A stretch of 64,000 nucleotides of DNA from positions 186,001 to 250,000 of the forward strand of contig CAWBZX010000037.1 of assembly GCA_963793295.1 (NCBI GenBank), given 5' to 3'. Of the stretch, positions 1 through 13,167 are shown piece after piece; position 1 is the first letter of the stretch; every line of letters begins with the position of its first letter. The DNA comes from JAHDHW01 sp963793295. Its GTDB lineage: Bacteria; Bacteroidota; Bacteroidia; Chitinophagales; Saprospiraceae. The translations under genes were made by a program, and so were the position numbers. The notes beneath the pieces were generated by a model that saw only the letters and a list, made by a program, of their open reading frames with translations, did not search any database and was not told the DNA's origin.

Positions 1-261
1 GTAGTTATTATACCCCAATGTTTTAAAATCAAGGATGATCTTTCACCAATGTTATCTTATTGAAATTATCAGCACTCTAAATAATTTCTCTTCAAAAAAA
101 CACCCGTTTTCTCTCCTAAAGAATGGTATTTCATAATATTCTTCAGCAACGCTTAAGTATCTGTAAATCAAGTAAATAAAAAAACTATTCATAAGATTAT
201 AATATTCTATAGAATTTGTTTCAATTTGTTTCATCTTTTTTAATACAAATCTTAGAAAACA

Positions 262-293
262 TTTGTTTAATAGATCTTGATAAGTTACCTTTG
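262..293 (+). promoter_or_regulatory. Candidate rRNA operon promoter (Bacteroidota type)
   Basis: TTTG at 262-265 is followed, 20 bases later, by TACCTTTG at 286-293. This matches the Bacteroidota -33 TTTG / -7 TAnnTTTG consensus with normal spacing. Transcription would start near position 300, giving a leader of about 350 nt before the 16S gene. Confidence 0.5.
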
Positions 294-451
294 CAATCGC
301 CTTTTGAGAAAGGGTATAGAAAGGAGGAGTTTAGGTGGGGATTTTGAATAAAAAGGAAGAAGCTATAAAGAGGCCCTGAAGGGGGTTAAAAGATAAGAGG
401 CTGGTTGCGTTTTGTACATTATAATATGTATGAGATAAGATCAGTCCTTAA

Positions 452-466
452 AAAAGTTCATTGACA
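452..466 (+). promoter_or_regulatory. boxA-like antitermination element, rRNA leader
   Basis: The sequence AAAAGTTCATTGACA occurs here and again at 2702-2716, just ahead of the 23S gene. It resembles the boxA core of rRNA antitermination (E. coli TGCTCTTTAACA), and its two positions, leader and 16S-23S spacer, are exactly where boxA is found in other rRNA operons. Function is inferred from position and similarity. Confidence 0.55.
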
Positions 467-648
467 CTGCAGGAAAGCAAGATTAATAATCAAGGTGATT
501 ATTGATCGAGCAGCACAACGATTTTAAATTTAGATTTAAAGATACTCGCAAAATTGTTAGTTATAATATTTTGTGCCATGACAGGGTTAAATCTTTTCAA
601 AAATTAGTTTTGATTTATCTGTCCCTTCGGGGATTGAATATAAAGAAC

Positions 649-2181
<1,533 letters not shown>

Positions 2182-2355
2182 AAGAGTTACGAAGAGTAAA
2201 TCTGTTATGGCGTGTCTGTCATTGCTTTCCACAGTGCAATGAAACTTTTAATAAAAGAACAAGGCCATTATTAGTGGTTGCGTAAGGTAGAGTTGAAAAA
2301 AGATAGCTCTACTTTGTTTGTTGAAAAGCACGAAGATCAAATTGGGCTTGAGCAT

Positions 2356-2429
2356 AGTCCCATAGCTCAGCTGGTTAGAGCGCTACACTGATAATGTAGA
2401 GGTCGGCAGTTCAAGTCTGCCTGGGACTA
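2356..2429 (+). tRNA. tRNA-Ile (GAT)
   Basis: Cloverleaf can be folded by eye: acceptor arms AGTCCCA/TGGGACT, anticodon stem CTACA/TGTAG around the loop CTGATAA with anticodon GAT, and a T-arm with TTCAAGT. The discriminator base is A2429. The following bases are CAA, so the 3' CCA is not encoded. It is the standard 16S-23S spacer tRNA. Confidence 0.95.
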
Positions 2430-2440
2430 CAACTAGACCT

Positions 2441-2517
2441 GGGGGATTAGCTCAGCTGGCTAGAGCGCCTGCCTTGCACGCAGGAGGTCATCGGTTCGAC
2501 TCCGATATCCTCCACCA
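2441..2517 (+). tRNA. tRNA-Ala (TGC)
   Basis: Acceptor GGGGGAT pairs with ATCCTCC (one G-T wobble). The anticodon loop contains TGC in CTTGCAC. The T-loop GGTTCGACTCC is canonical. Bases 2515-2517 encode CCA, unlike the neighbouring tRNA-Ile. Second of the two spacer tRNAs. Confidence 0.95.
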
Positions 2518-2801
2518 CTTCTTTCGATAGATGTATTGAAAGAACATTTAAACATAGAAAAGGTAATATCCATCAGGGGATTTTATCCGGTTCGAAACCG
2601 GGTTATCAACAAAAGGAATTAGTCTTTACCGCTATCGACAAACGCGATAAAATACGGAGTCATGCGGACCTGGTCTGGTAAGTAAAGATGCTGACATTCC
2701 CAAAAGTTCATTGACAAGGCTGGAGAAGTAGTAAATAAATTAACGAGCGAAAGCAATCAATCATAAGAGCGCAAAAGAGCAAACCTAATCGGTTAAAGAA
2801 T
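2518..2801 (+). other. tRNA-Ala to 23S spacer with second boxA-like element
   Basis: Non-coding processed spacer. It holds the second copy of the boxA-like motif (AAAAGTTCATTGACA, 2702-2716). The end of the spacer runs into the AGGAAGCA segment that can pair with TGCTTCCT at the 3' end of 23S (5698-5705) to form the precursor processing stem. Nothing protein-coding seen. Confidence 0.6.
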
Positions 2802-5707
<2,906 letters not shown>

Positions 5708-5936
5708 CTTTTTTTATTTTTTAATGAAATGAAAGACAAACTAAACTTCAATCACAAGTGTAAGTCTCATTCGTCTCAGATTAATCATTTATGTAATTGG
5801 TCTGAACGAATAATCGCTCTTATGGTAGCTTTCACTCCAATATTATTATACCACTCTCCGGTTTTTGTCAAAGATATACATCTGCTCAAATGAAGCTAGA
5901 TAAAAATACGTTCCGAATTCATCGGAACAAAGACAT
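5708..5936 (+). other. 23S-5S spacer
   Basis: A 229-base AT-rich spacer without a reading frame of note. A perfect 6-bp hairpin GTTCCG/CGGAAC (5910-5928) lies just before 5S and may be an RNase processing stem. No tRNA is found between 23S and 5S. Confidence 0.5.
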
Positions 5937-6047
<111 letters not shown>

Positions 6048-6060
6048 TCAATATTTTCTG

Positions 6061-6096
6061 AAGTCTTGTTACATCACGTAACAAGACTTTTTTTTG
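6061..6096 (+). terminator. rRNA operon terminator
   Basis: Perfect 12-bp inverted repeat AAGTCTTGTTAC / GTAACAAGACTT with a 5-base loop (ATCAC), followed by a run of T. It sits 14 bases after the 5S end. Confidence 0.9.
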
Positions 6097-6153
6097 TCCC
6101 CCCACTTTCTCAAACTTATCCCCACTTTTTCCTGTATATTTTTTAATTAAGTT

Positions 6154-6161
6154 TAACTTTG
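6154..6161 (+). promoter_or_regulatory. Candidate -7 box for the 6181 gene
   Basis: TAACTTTG matches TAnnTTTG. It lies 20 bases before the ATG at 6181, which would give a very short leader; no clear -33 TTTG is seen. Confidence 0.4.
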
Positions 6162-6180
6162 CAGTCTTCAAATGACTGTT

Positions 6181-6651
6181 ATGAATAGTAAACAATCTTT
6201 GCATTTTCGCTTAGAAATAATCTGGTGGATCTTTACATTAATTTTTGCTGCAGGAGTCCTCTACCCTATCCTTGCAAAAATAGATTATTACCCTTTTTTG
6301 GTGATAAATATTATTTTTATCATTGTTTTTGTTACATTTACCCGCTATATATTTTTATTAAAACATACCTTTTTAGCAAAACAGCAGATATTAAAGACAG
6401 CAATTGTATTAATTGGCGTGCCGGTTATTTTCATGTTAATTAATCAAATAAATCTTTTTCAAACATTTCTTGACGAAAATGGAATTGAAGGGTTAGTGGG
6501 AGATTTGCCTTTTGGAAGAAGAGAGAATATTGCTAAATTTATACGCGCTGAAATGTTGTTTTTTGGCGTTGGAAGTGTAATAAGTTCTATCGTTCTTCCT
6601 TTTCGTTTAGTCATATCAGTATGGCGCACAAAGAACAGAGGAACTGTTTAA
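6181..6651 (+). CDS. Small four-helix membrane protein, unknown function
   Basis: A protein of 156 residues (159 if the ATG at 6172 is used). I do not recognise a named family. Four hydrophobic segments are visible at about residues 10-28, 36-57, 68-87 and 122-146, so it is very likely an inner-membrane protein. A charged stretch (DLPFGRRENIAKFIRAE) separates helices 3 and 4. The ATG at 6181 is preferred because a TAnnTTTG box ends at 6161, which would put the 6172 codon almost on the transcription start. It is the first gene after the rRNA terminator, 52 bases ahead of the AhpD-like gene on the same strand. Function is unknown; real coding is supported by length, composition and membrane pattern. 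Confidence 0.75.
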   Translation: MNSKQSLHFRLEIIWWIFTLIFAAGVLYPILAKIDYYPFLVINIIFIIVFVTFTRYIFLLKHTFLAKQQILKTAIVLIGVPVIFMLINQINLFQTFLDENGIEGLVGDLPFGRRENIAKFIRAEMLFFGVGSVISSIVLPFRLVISVWRTKNRGTV

Positions 6652-6703
6652 ATAGCGAAAAGTATAAAGTATTAAATTTTTATAAAGACTTTAAATAATA
6701 CCG

Positions 6704-7048
6704 ATGTCAAAGATTGCTGCTTTCAATGAGTATCGTTCCAGAATGAATGAAAAAATTCTGGCAGAAGATAATAAAGTAATAAAACGCTTTTTTAATCTTG
6801 ATACCAATGCCTATCAGGATGGTGCACTTCCTGCAAAAACCAAAGAAATGTTAGGACTCGTTGCTTCAATGGTTTTACGATGCGATGACTGTGTTAAATA
6901 TCATCTCGAAAAATGCTACAATTTGGGTGTTAACAAAGAAGAGATTTTTGAAGTTTATGCGATAGCAAATTTAGTTGGAGGTTCAATATGTATTCCTCAT
7001 ACGCGACGAGCTGTAGAGTTTTGGGATGCACTTGAAAATGAAAAATAG
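6704..7048 (+). CDS. Carboxymuconolactone decarboxylase / AhpD-like family protein
   Basis: A 114-residue all-helical protein of the CMD/AhpD-like family. The signature is Cys60-Asp-Asp-Cys63 followed by His67, in the CxxCxxxH arrangement used by AhpD-type proteins as a redox-active disulfide with a proton relay. The preceding LPAKTKEMLGLVASM segment and following GVNKEEIFEVYAIANLVGG segment are also typical. Substrate cannot be told from sequence: AhpD itself reduces peroxiredoxin adaptors, while other members decarboxylate lactones. The short length, close to one family domain, favours a small thiol oxidoreductase. It lies 24 bases upstream of the helicase gene and may share its transcript. 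Confidence 0.88.
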   Translation: MSKIAAFNEYRSRMNEKILAEDNKVIKRFFNLDTNAYQDGALPAKTKEMLGLVASMVLRCDDCVKYHLEKCYNLGVNKEEIFEVYAIANLVGGSICIPHTRRAVEFWDALENEK

Positions 7049-7072
7049 AAAAGATTTATAAAACGATATTGA

Positions 7073-9334
7073 ATGAAATCCTACCTGCAAGAGCTTAATG
7101 ATGTACAAAGACAAGCCGTTACAAATATTGACGGCCCCGTTCTGGTGATCGCAGGCCCTGGCTCGGGTAAAACCAGAGTATTGACCTACCGCATCGCTCA
7201 TCTGATCGAGGAAGGGGTCGCTCCATGGGAGATTCTGGCACTAACGTTTACCAATAAAGCTGCCAGAGAAATGAAAGAACGGATCGCCAAAGTCGTCGGC
7301 AACAAAGCCAACCAGGTATGGGCAGGAACTTTCCACTCCATTTTTGCAAGGATTTTGCGAGTCGAGGCTGCCAAAATTGGTTATCCTTCGAATTTCACAA
7401 TCTATGACTCTGATGATTCCAAAAGCTTGATAAATGCCATTATAAAGGAGCTCAATTTAGACAAAACTGTTTATAATGCCAATGCTGTGAGGTCCCGTAT
7501 TTCTTCTGCCAAAAGCAATATTATCGGTCCCAAAGCTTATAAAGAGAATGAAGAATTAATGCTTCAGGACAAAATGAGTAAGCGACCTCATTTGCATACT
7601 ATTTATGAAAAATATGTAGCTCGCTGTAGACGATCAGGGGCGATGGATTTTGATGATTTATTGTATCAGTTGTACATTCTTTTATTTAAGAATCCGGATA
7701 ATGTTTTAGAAAAATATCAACAAAAGTTTAAGTATATTTTAGTTGACGAGTTTCAGGATACCAATTATTTACAAAATGCTATTGTAAAGAAACTCGTGAA
7801 GTACGAAAATAGTCCGGAGAATATTTGTGTCGTTGGTGATGATGCGCAAAGTATTTATGCATTTCGTGGTGCAACGATTGATAATATTTTGGGTTTTGAA
7901 AAAGACTTTAAAAACTTAAAGACTTTTAAACTGGAGCAGAATTATCGATCTACGGAGCATATCGTTCAGGCAGCAAACGAAATTATTTTAAAAAATAAAA
8001 AGCAAATACAGAAAAAAATATGGTCGGATAAAGGAGATGGCCAAAAGATCAAAGTGATCAAGGCAATGACTGATTCTGAAGAAGGAAAACGTGTTGCTGA
8101 TACTATTATTGAGCAAAAGACGCGATTCCATTTAAAAAGCTCAGATATCGCAATTCTCTATCGAACCAATGCTCAATCCAGGGTTTTTGAAGAATATCTT
8201 CGTCGTCATAATATTTTATACCGGGTATTTGGAGGGCAGTCTTTTTATCAAAGAAAAGAAATTAAAGACCTGATCGCTTATTTAAGATTAGCTGTAAATC
8301 CAAAAGATGAAGAGGCTTTGCGGCGTGTGATTAATTTCCCAAAACGAGGAATTGGCGCTTCAACGGTTGAAAAGATCAGTGCTTTGGCAGGAGCTACAGA
8401 CCGTTCTATGTGGGATTGTCTCAATGAGGTGGAGGCAAGTGCTAGAGCTAAAAAGTCTCTTGGTGATTTTAAATTGATGATCAATGTTTTTATTGAAAAA
8501 GCGAAAACTGCCAATGCTTTTGAACTGGCCTCTTACATCGCAAAACAAACGTCTTTAATTGAACTGTTGAAAAGAGACACCACTATTGAAGGGATGGGAC
8601 GTGTCGAAAATCTTAACGCCATGCTGGATGGAATCAAAGATTTTGTTGAAAACGATGAAGTGATTGAAGGAGTAGCGGATACCGATAAATCTTTAGCAGC
8701 ATATCTTCAGAATATTGCCTTGTTGACCGACCTTGATGACAATACCAATGAAGGAGAATTCGTAACGCTGATGTCTATTCACTCTGCGAAAGGACTTGAA
8801 TTTAAATCGATTTTTGTAGTTGGATTGGAAGAAAAACTGTTCCCTTCTTTTATGTCCATGGATACGATGGAAGGGCTGGACGAAGAGCGAAGGTTGTTTT
8901 ATGTAGCCATTACAAGGGCAGAGCAATTTCTCACTTTGACTTATGCCAACAGCCGCTATCGTTATGGTAAAATGCAATACAACGAAGCAAGCCGGTTTTT
9001 GGAAGAAATAACATCTGATCACTTAGAAGCTACTTTTTCTATTCGAAGAAAGGAGGAAGACGTTTCGACAGGAGCGAAAGTGACTGGAAACTTCAAGCCT
9101 ATAAGAAAACTTGGGAATACAACACTCCACGCAGATCCAGCTACATTTAAACATAACTCCAGCGATGATATTCAAACTGGAATGAAAATATTGCATCTAA
9201 AGTTTGGCGAAGGTAAAGTATTGAGTATTGACGGAAGTGTTGGAAACCGTGTTGCCACTATCTTTTTCAAAGGAATAGACAATCCCCAGCGCCGCATTAT
9301 GCTCAAATATGCAAAATTGCAGATTTTGGATTAA
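7073..9334 (+). CDS. uvrD: ATP-dependent DNA helicase UvrD/PcrA
   Basis: A 753-residue superfamily 1A 3'-5' DNA helicase acting in nucleotide excision and mismatch repair and in clearing replication obstacles. Motifs in order: Q-motif LNDVQRQAV near the N-terminus, Walker A AGPGSGKT (27-34), Walker B DEFQDTN (from 225), motif III GDDAQSIYAFRGA, motif IV LEQNYRST, motif V IHSAKGLEF and motif VI EERRLFYVAITRA. The C-terminal 60 residues (GMKILHLKFGEGKVLSIDG) form the Tudor-like tail that contacts RNA polymerase in PcrA/UvrD. Length fits the family. Whether to call it PcrA or UvrD is a naming matter. It follows an AhpD-like gene by 24 bases and is separated from queG by about 120 bases. Confidence 0.95.
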   Translation: MKSYLQELNDVQRQAVTNIDGPVLVIAGPGSGKTRVLTYRIAHLIEEGVAPWEILALTFTNKAAREMKERIAKVVGNKANQVWAGTFHSIFARILRVEAAKIGYPSNFTIYDSDDSKSLINAIIKELNLDKTVYNANAVRSRISSAKSNIIGPKAYKENEELMLQDKMSKRPHLHTIYEKYVARCRRSGAMDFDDLLYQLYILLFKNPDNVLEKYQQKFKYILVDEFQDTNYLQNAIVKKLVKYENSPENICVVGDDAQSIYAFRGATIDNILGFEKDFKNLKTFKLEQNYRSTEHIVQAANEIILKNKKQIQKKIWSDKGDGQKIKVIKAMTDSEEGKRVADTIIEQKTRFHLKSSDIAILYRTNAQSRVFEEYLRRHNILYRVFGGQSFYQRKEIKDLIAYLRLAVNPKDEEALRRVINFPKRGIGASTVEKISALAGATDRSMWDCLNEVEASARAKKSLGDFKLMINVFIEKAKTANAFELASYIAKQTSLIELLKRDTTIEGMGRVENLNAMLDGIKDFVENDEVIEGVADTDKSLAAYLQNIALLTDLDDNTNEGEFVTLMSIHSAKGLEFKSIFVVGLEEKLFPSFMSMDTMEGLDEERRLFYVAITRAEQFLTLTYANSRYRYGKMQYNEASRFLEEITSDHLEATFSIRRKEEDVSTGAKVTGNFKPIRKLGNTTLHADPATFKHNSSDDIQTGMKILHLKFGEGKVLSIDGSVGNRVATIFFKGIDNPQRRIMLKYAKLQILD

Positions 9335-9453
9335 TTACCATTTGCGGATAGTCCAATAGAAACGGAGAATTATGTGAGAAATCTCTGATTTCGATGTAAA
9401 ATTTGACGATTTCAATTGGATTGAAAATTATCCACAAATGAAATAACTATATC

Positions 9454-10392
9454 GTGGATGCAAAAAAGTATACCGCACTAATCAAGGAAGAAGCTTATCA
9501 CCAGGGTTTCGATTTTGTAGGCATTGCTAAAGCAGTGCGAATGGACGAAGAAGCGAAAAGACTGGAAGAATGGTTGAACCAAGGTCTGCATGGCAAAATG
9601 CAATACATGGAAAACCACTTTGAAAAACGAATTGATCCAAGAAAATTAGTGCCCGGAGCCAAATCCGTCATCAGCCTTTCTTACAATTACGACACGACAA
9701 AAAGCCAGAAAGATCCTGATGCTCCTAAGATTTCAAAATATGCTTACGGAAGGGATTATCACTTCGTAATAAAAAGAAAACTCAAATCTTTATTACAATT
9801 TATCAACGAAAAGATCGGTGTTATTAATGGTCGCTGTTTTGTCGATTCAGCTCCTGTCTTGGAGCGCGATTGGGCAAAGCGAAGCGGAGTTGGTTGGATT
9901 GGTAAAAATACTTTATTGATAAATCCGACACGGGGATCTTACTTTTTTTTAGCGGAGTTGATTATTGATCTTGAATTGGAAAGTGATCAACCGATAAAAG
10001 ACTATTGTGGAACGTGCCGTCGATGCATTGATGCTTGTCCGACAGAGGCGATTTCTGAAAATGGTTATATCCTTGATGGCTCAAAGTGTATTTCGTATTT
10101 CACCATTGAATTGAAAGAAGCGATACCGGAAGAATATACCGGAAAGTTTGAAAACTGGGCTTTCGGCTGTGATATTTGTCAACAGGTTTGCCCCTGGAAC
10201 CGATTTTCAAAACCACACAAAGAACTGGAATTCGAACCTCATGACAGACTTCTTGAAATGACAAAAGACGACTGGGAAGAAATTACGGAAGAAGTTTTTG
10301 CAGAAGTATTCCGGAAGTCTGCAGTGAAGCGAACCAAGTTTCAAGGCCTAAAAAGGAATATTGATTTTTTAAAAAAGAGTCATACGCTTTAA
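9454..10392 (+). CDS. queG: Epoxyqueuosine reductase QueG
   Basis: A 312-residue cobalamin- and iron-sulfur-dependent reductase that converts epoxyqueuosine to queuosine in tRNA, the last step of queuosine synthesis. The catalytic region DSAPVLERDWAKRSGVGWIG is present with the expected aspartate at 131. Two 4Fe-4S ferredoxin-type motifs follow: C185-x2-C188-x2-C191-x3-C195-P and C239-x2-C242-x3-C246-P. It is about 65 residues shorter than the E. coli and Bacillus proteins because the C-terminal HEAT-like domain is missing. The start is GTG at 9454; there is no in-frame ATG between it and the upstream stop. Its stop overlaps that of the convergent gene by 4 bases. Confidence 0.95.
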   Translation: MDAKKYTALIKEEAYHQGFDFVGIAKAVRMDEEAKRLEEWLNQGLHGKMQYMENHFEKRIDPRKLVPGAKSVISLSYNYDTTKSQKDPDAPKISKYAYGRDYHFVIKRKLKSLLQFINEKIGVINGRCFVDSAPVLERDWAKRSGVGWIGKNTLLINPTRGSYFFLAELIIDLELESDQPIKDYCGTCRRCIDACPTEAISENGYILDGSKCISYFTIELKEAIPEEYTGKFENWAFGCDICQQVCPWNRFSKPHKELEFEPHDRLLEMTKDDWEEITEEVFAEVFRKSAVKRTKFQGLKRNIDFLKKSHTL

Positions 10393-11468
10393 TTATACCT
10401 GATATAATAAAGCGGCTTTCCATATCTTAGGCTTCCGGCCTTCGCGAATTTAATAACACCATTTTCATATTGAATAAAATATAAAGGACAAACAGCTTTT
10501 AATCGATTCATCAATTTTCTTTTCTTGCTGTCGTAATACCATTCCTGTACTAATCGATAATGTGAAAGATCTTTTGGATCAAGTTCATGTTTAGCAATTT
10601 CAACTGTTTCCTCATATGTTGAGGGATAAAAAGTAATGATGGTGTCAATAGCATTGTACAAATAACCAACCTCTTCTTTATTCAAAAACTTGTTGCAGCC
10701 ATAGCTTTCCCCACTTTCCACTGGTTTTTCCAAATTAAGCGCTTGCTGCTGAAGGAAAATTCTGAAATCAAAATTATTTTCATTTTTGATAACCTTCACA
10801 AGATTTAAATCCAGAGGCTTACCTCTTGTATCGATTAAGGCTCCCCATGTTATATTTGGATCATGGGTATCAAAATTACTTGGAAACTGAGTATCCATTT
10901 TTATCCAAAAAAGTGGCAAAGGAACTTCTGTCGGAGACATTTTCATAAGCGGAGCAACAGCGATGAGTTTAGTTTCAAAGTTTCCGTTTTTTTGATTGTA
11001 ATAAATTATTTGTTTGGTTCTAAGGCTTTTTATACTCGAAAGACCTAGTTCTTTTCTATTAATCTCAATAGTTTCTTCAAAGGTCTCCGGATAAAAAGTG
11101 ATTATCGTATCAATAACTACGGTTGAATATTTAAGGTCACTATTCGGAATTCGCTGGGTTAATTTGTCATCTTTGTAGCACTCATAAAAGCCGTCGGTAG
11201 CATTTTGTAAAACCCAATTAATGATCCAATTATCACTGTTTGCACCATTCATATTTGAGGGTTCGTTATAAAATTTGACCAATTTCACAACATTAAGTTG
11301 ATGCGGTTCTGGATTAAATGAAAAACTGTGATCCATTGAAAATTCAGCAATCCATGAGATGTTGCTGTCATTTTGCAGTTCATGATATTGAGCTAATATA
11401 GCTTGATTGGAAAACACTAGAAGAAAAAAGAGAATAATACTGCGTGTGAAAAAAGATTTGACCTGCAT
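10389..11468 (-). CDS. GldN/PorN-like protein with tandem duplicated domain
   Basis: A 359-residue exported protein with a signal peptide (hydrophobic core IILFFLLVFS, probable cleavage after AILAQ). It contains two similar halves. DTIITFYPETFEETIEI (120-136) recurs as DTIITFYPSTYEETVEI (275-291), 155 residues later. The segments around each copy also match: an ISW/ITW start, an IYYN/WYYD motif, and an AVAPL/AVCPL end. These motifs resemble the core of GldN/PorN, a periplasmic component of the type IX secretion motor (xITxDPxTYEE, W/YYFD, GIAP). A GldN relationship is inferred by eye. No gldKLM genes are nearby, so this is probably a stand-alone paralogue rather than the motor subunit itself. 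Confidence 0.7.
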   Translation of the reverse strand: MQVKSFFTRSIILFFLLVFSNQAILAQYHELQNDSNISWIAEFSMDHSFSFNPEPHQLNVVKLVKFYNEPSNMNGANSDNWIINWVLQNATDGFYECYKDDKLTQRIPNSDLKYSTVVIDTIITFYPETFEETIEINRKELGLSSIKSLRTKQIIYYNQKNGNFETKLIAVAPLMKMSPTEVPLPLFWIKMDTQFPSNFDTHDPNITWGALIDTRGKPLDLNLVKVIKNENNFDFRIFLQQQALNLEKPVESGESYGCNKFLNKEEVGYLYNAIDTIITFYPSTYEETVEIAKHELDPKDLSHYRLVQEWYYDSKKRKLMNRLKAVCPLYFIQYENGVIKFAKAGSLRYGKPLYYIRYN

Positions 11469-11590
11469 ATATTTTGGTTAAAAAAAGTACATCAAATAGG
11501 AAAAAAACAAGCTGAAAGAAGTTTCCAGCTATTATAACGCAGCAGAGTTAAAAAAGGAACAATTAATATTTCTGAAAAGAAATTGTAATG

Positions 11591-12025
11591 CTAAGAATTT
11601 ACTTTGTCAAATGAAGGAAGCACGTTGATATCTCCCCAAAAATGTGCTATTGCTTGTATCGTTTTGTGAAACTCATTAATATCAATGGGTTTGCTGACAT
11701 AGGCATTAGCGCCATATTCATAGCAAGCAAAAACATCCGACTCGTTGCTGGAAGTAGAGAAAACGATAACAGGCAATTTACAAAGCTCTTGATCTTTATC
11801 CATGATTTTCAAAATTTCCAACCCACCTAATTTAGGCATATTCAGATCGAGTAAAATCAGGGCAATTTCATCTAAATTCACTTGCTTCAAAAGATCAATT
11901 AATTCGTAGCCGTCAAAGACATGAATTACTTCAAGCGGTAATTCGAGTTTGCGGAAAGCCAATTTGGTTAATTCTACATCAGCTACATTGTCTTCGACCA
12001 GAATTATTTTTTTTGCAGTCCTCAT
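11591..12025 (-). CDS. Response regulator receiver protein (Rcp1-like, no output domain)
   Basis: A 144-residue single receiver domain. The acidic pocket is Glu11-Asp12 (VEDN), the phosphoacceptor is Asp60 in LILLDLNMPKLGG, the switch Ser/Thr is at 90-91 (FSTS), and the conserved Lys is K112 in SKPID. The long beta4-alpha4 region and the VEDNxxDxxLTxxAF start are typical of Rcp1-type stand-alone receivers that work with phytochrome or other hybrid kinases. No histidine kinase lies in the window, so its partner is unknown. The gene stands alone between two intergenic gaps of about 120 bases. Confidence 0.92.
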   Translation of the reverse strand: MRTAKKIILVEDNVADVELTKLAFRKLELPLEVIHVFDGYELIDLLKQVNLDEIALILLDLNMPKLGGLEILKIMDKDQELCKLPVIVFSTSSNESDVFACYEYGANAYVSKPIDINEFHKTIQAIAHFWGDINVLPSFDKVNS

Positions 12026-12144
12026 ATAAAAATCTTAGTTATAAAACTACTTTCAAATAATATTGAATTATGTTAAAACAAATGAGGTTCAAAATAGCTT
12101 GAACCAATGTTAGAATAATATGTAAACAAAAACCGTGAAAAAAA

Positions 12145-13065
12145 TTACAAGTTGCTGTCTTTTATGATATAAAGTGGTCTGTTTCTGATATTGTGATTCA
12201 TTCGACTAAGGTATTCTCCGATGATTCCTGTTGCAATCATTTGAACACCACCAATGAATAAAACGCTGATTATCAGGGAAGTCCAGCCAGGTTCATAATC
12301 TGCAGTCATAAATCTAGAGTACAGCGCATAGATCATTACAAGGAAAGCCACGCCTGAAACTAAAAAACCAAAATAAGTTACAATTTTTAATGGTAAATCG
12401 GAAAAAGCGGTAATTCCATCTAAAGCAAAACGAAGCATCTTACTAAACGGATAACCCGTTTCACCCGCCAACCGCTCATCACGATCATATTCAATAAAAG
12501 TTTGGTTAAATCCAATCCAGCTGATCTGTCCGCGCAGATATTTGCTTTTTTCCGGCATTTGCTTTAGAATATTTACAATTCTCCGGTCAATAATTCGGAA
12601 ATCACCAGTATCAACAGGAATTGAAATAGAAGTAATTTTAGCTAAAACCCGATAAAATACCTTAGCAGACCATAGCTTAAAAAGGCTCTCTCCTTTTCTT
12701 TTTTTTCGCTTGGCGTAAACCACTTCAAAGCCTTCTTTCAACTTTTTATACATTTCAATGATAAGCTCCGGCGGGTCCTGAAGATCTGCGTCAATAATTG
12801 CTACCGCATCACCGGCAGCCTTGTCCAAACCCGCAGTTACGGCGATCTGATGTCCAAAATTCCGGCTAAAATCAATATACTTCACTTGAGGGAATTGGCG
12901 TGCAAGCTCTTTTATTAAAACGATAGAATTATCAAGACTACCATCATTGACAAATATCAATTCATAGTCAGATGTTATCTGTTCGAGTACTTTGCGAAGT
13001 CGATCGTAAAGCATGTTAATATTCGCTTCTTCGTTATAAGCTGGAATGATGACAGAAATGTCCAT
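12145..13065 (-). CDS. Family 2 glycosyltransferase, polyprenyl-phosphate type (GtrB/DPM1-like)
   Basis: A 306-residue membrane glycosyltransferase. The N-terminal GT-A domain starts with DISVIIPAYNEEANI, has the nucleotide-binding FVNDGSLDNS, and carries the metal-binding DXD region at D92-A-D94 followed by LQDPPE. The KYLRGQISWIGF and ERLAGETGYPFSKM motifs are characteristic of the GtrB/YfdH and dolichyl-phosphate glucosyl/mannosyltransferase group. Two transmembrane helices follow at about 227-248 and 260-285. The family transfers a sugar from a nucleotide donor to a polyprenyl phosphate at the cytoplasmic face. The sugar cannot be assigned. It is divergent from the esterase gene, with about 100 bases between them. 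Confidence 0.93.
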   Translation of the reverse strand: MDISVIIPAYNEEANINMLYDRLRKVLEQITSDYELIFVNDGSLDNSIVLIKELARQFPQVKYIDFSRNFGHQIAVTAGLDKAAGDAVAIIDADLQDPPELIIEMYKKLKEGFEVVYAKRKKRKGESLFKLWSAKVFYRVLAKITSISIPVDTGDFRIIDRRIVNILKQMPEKSKYLRGQISWIGFNQTFIEYDRDERLAGETGYPFSKMLRFALDGITAFSDLPLKIVTYFGFLVSGVAFLVMIYALYSRFMTADYEPGWTSLIISVLFIGGVQMIATGIIGEYLSRMNHNIRNRPLYIIKDSNL

Positions 13066-13093
13066 AAAAGCGTTGGATGTTTGTTTAAAGATT

Positions 13094-13101
13094 CAAAGAT
13101 A
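13094..13101 (-). promoter_or_regulatory. Candidate -7 box for the GT2 gene (minus strand)
   Basis: Read on the minus strand, this is TATCTTTG, a TAnnTTTG match 29 bases before the glycosyltransferase start codon. No convincing -33 element. Confidence 0.35.
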
Positions 13102-13144
13102 ATTGATTTGTAGAAGACCTCTATAAATAAGTGATTTTGAATAG

Positions 13145-13152
13145 TATATTTG
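13145..13152 (+). promoter_or_regulatory. Candidate -7 box for the esterase gene
   Basis: TATATTTG matches TAnnTTTG and lies 15 bases before the ATG at 13168. This also argues against an in-frame TTG start at 13150, which would fall inside the box. Confidence 0.4.
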
Positions 13153-13167
13153 TCAATAAACTTTTTT

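Larger units (their letters stand above)
1..648 (+). other. rRNA operon leader and upstream region
   Basis: No convincing protein gene lies here. The right half looks like the transcribed leader of the rRNA operon: a Bacteroidota-type promoter candidate at 262-293, a boxA-like element at 452-466, and a small UUCG-tetraloop hairpin (stem TCCC/GGGA, 622-633) just before the 16S gene. A second promoter-like stretch (TTTTG, then an AT-rich box) sits near 412-430 but is weaker. The first 230 bases are plain AT-rich sequence with a 60-codon minus-strand reading frame that I do not trust as a gene. Confidence 0.6.

Noticed and set aside
52..234. A 60-codon minus-strand frame upstream of the rRNA operon
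   Set aside because: No start signal, no recognised motif and AT-driven composition; not supported as a gene.
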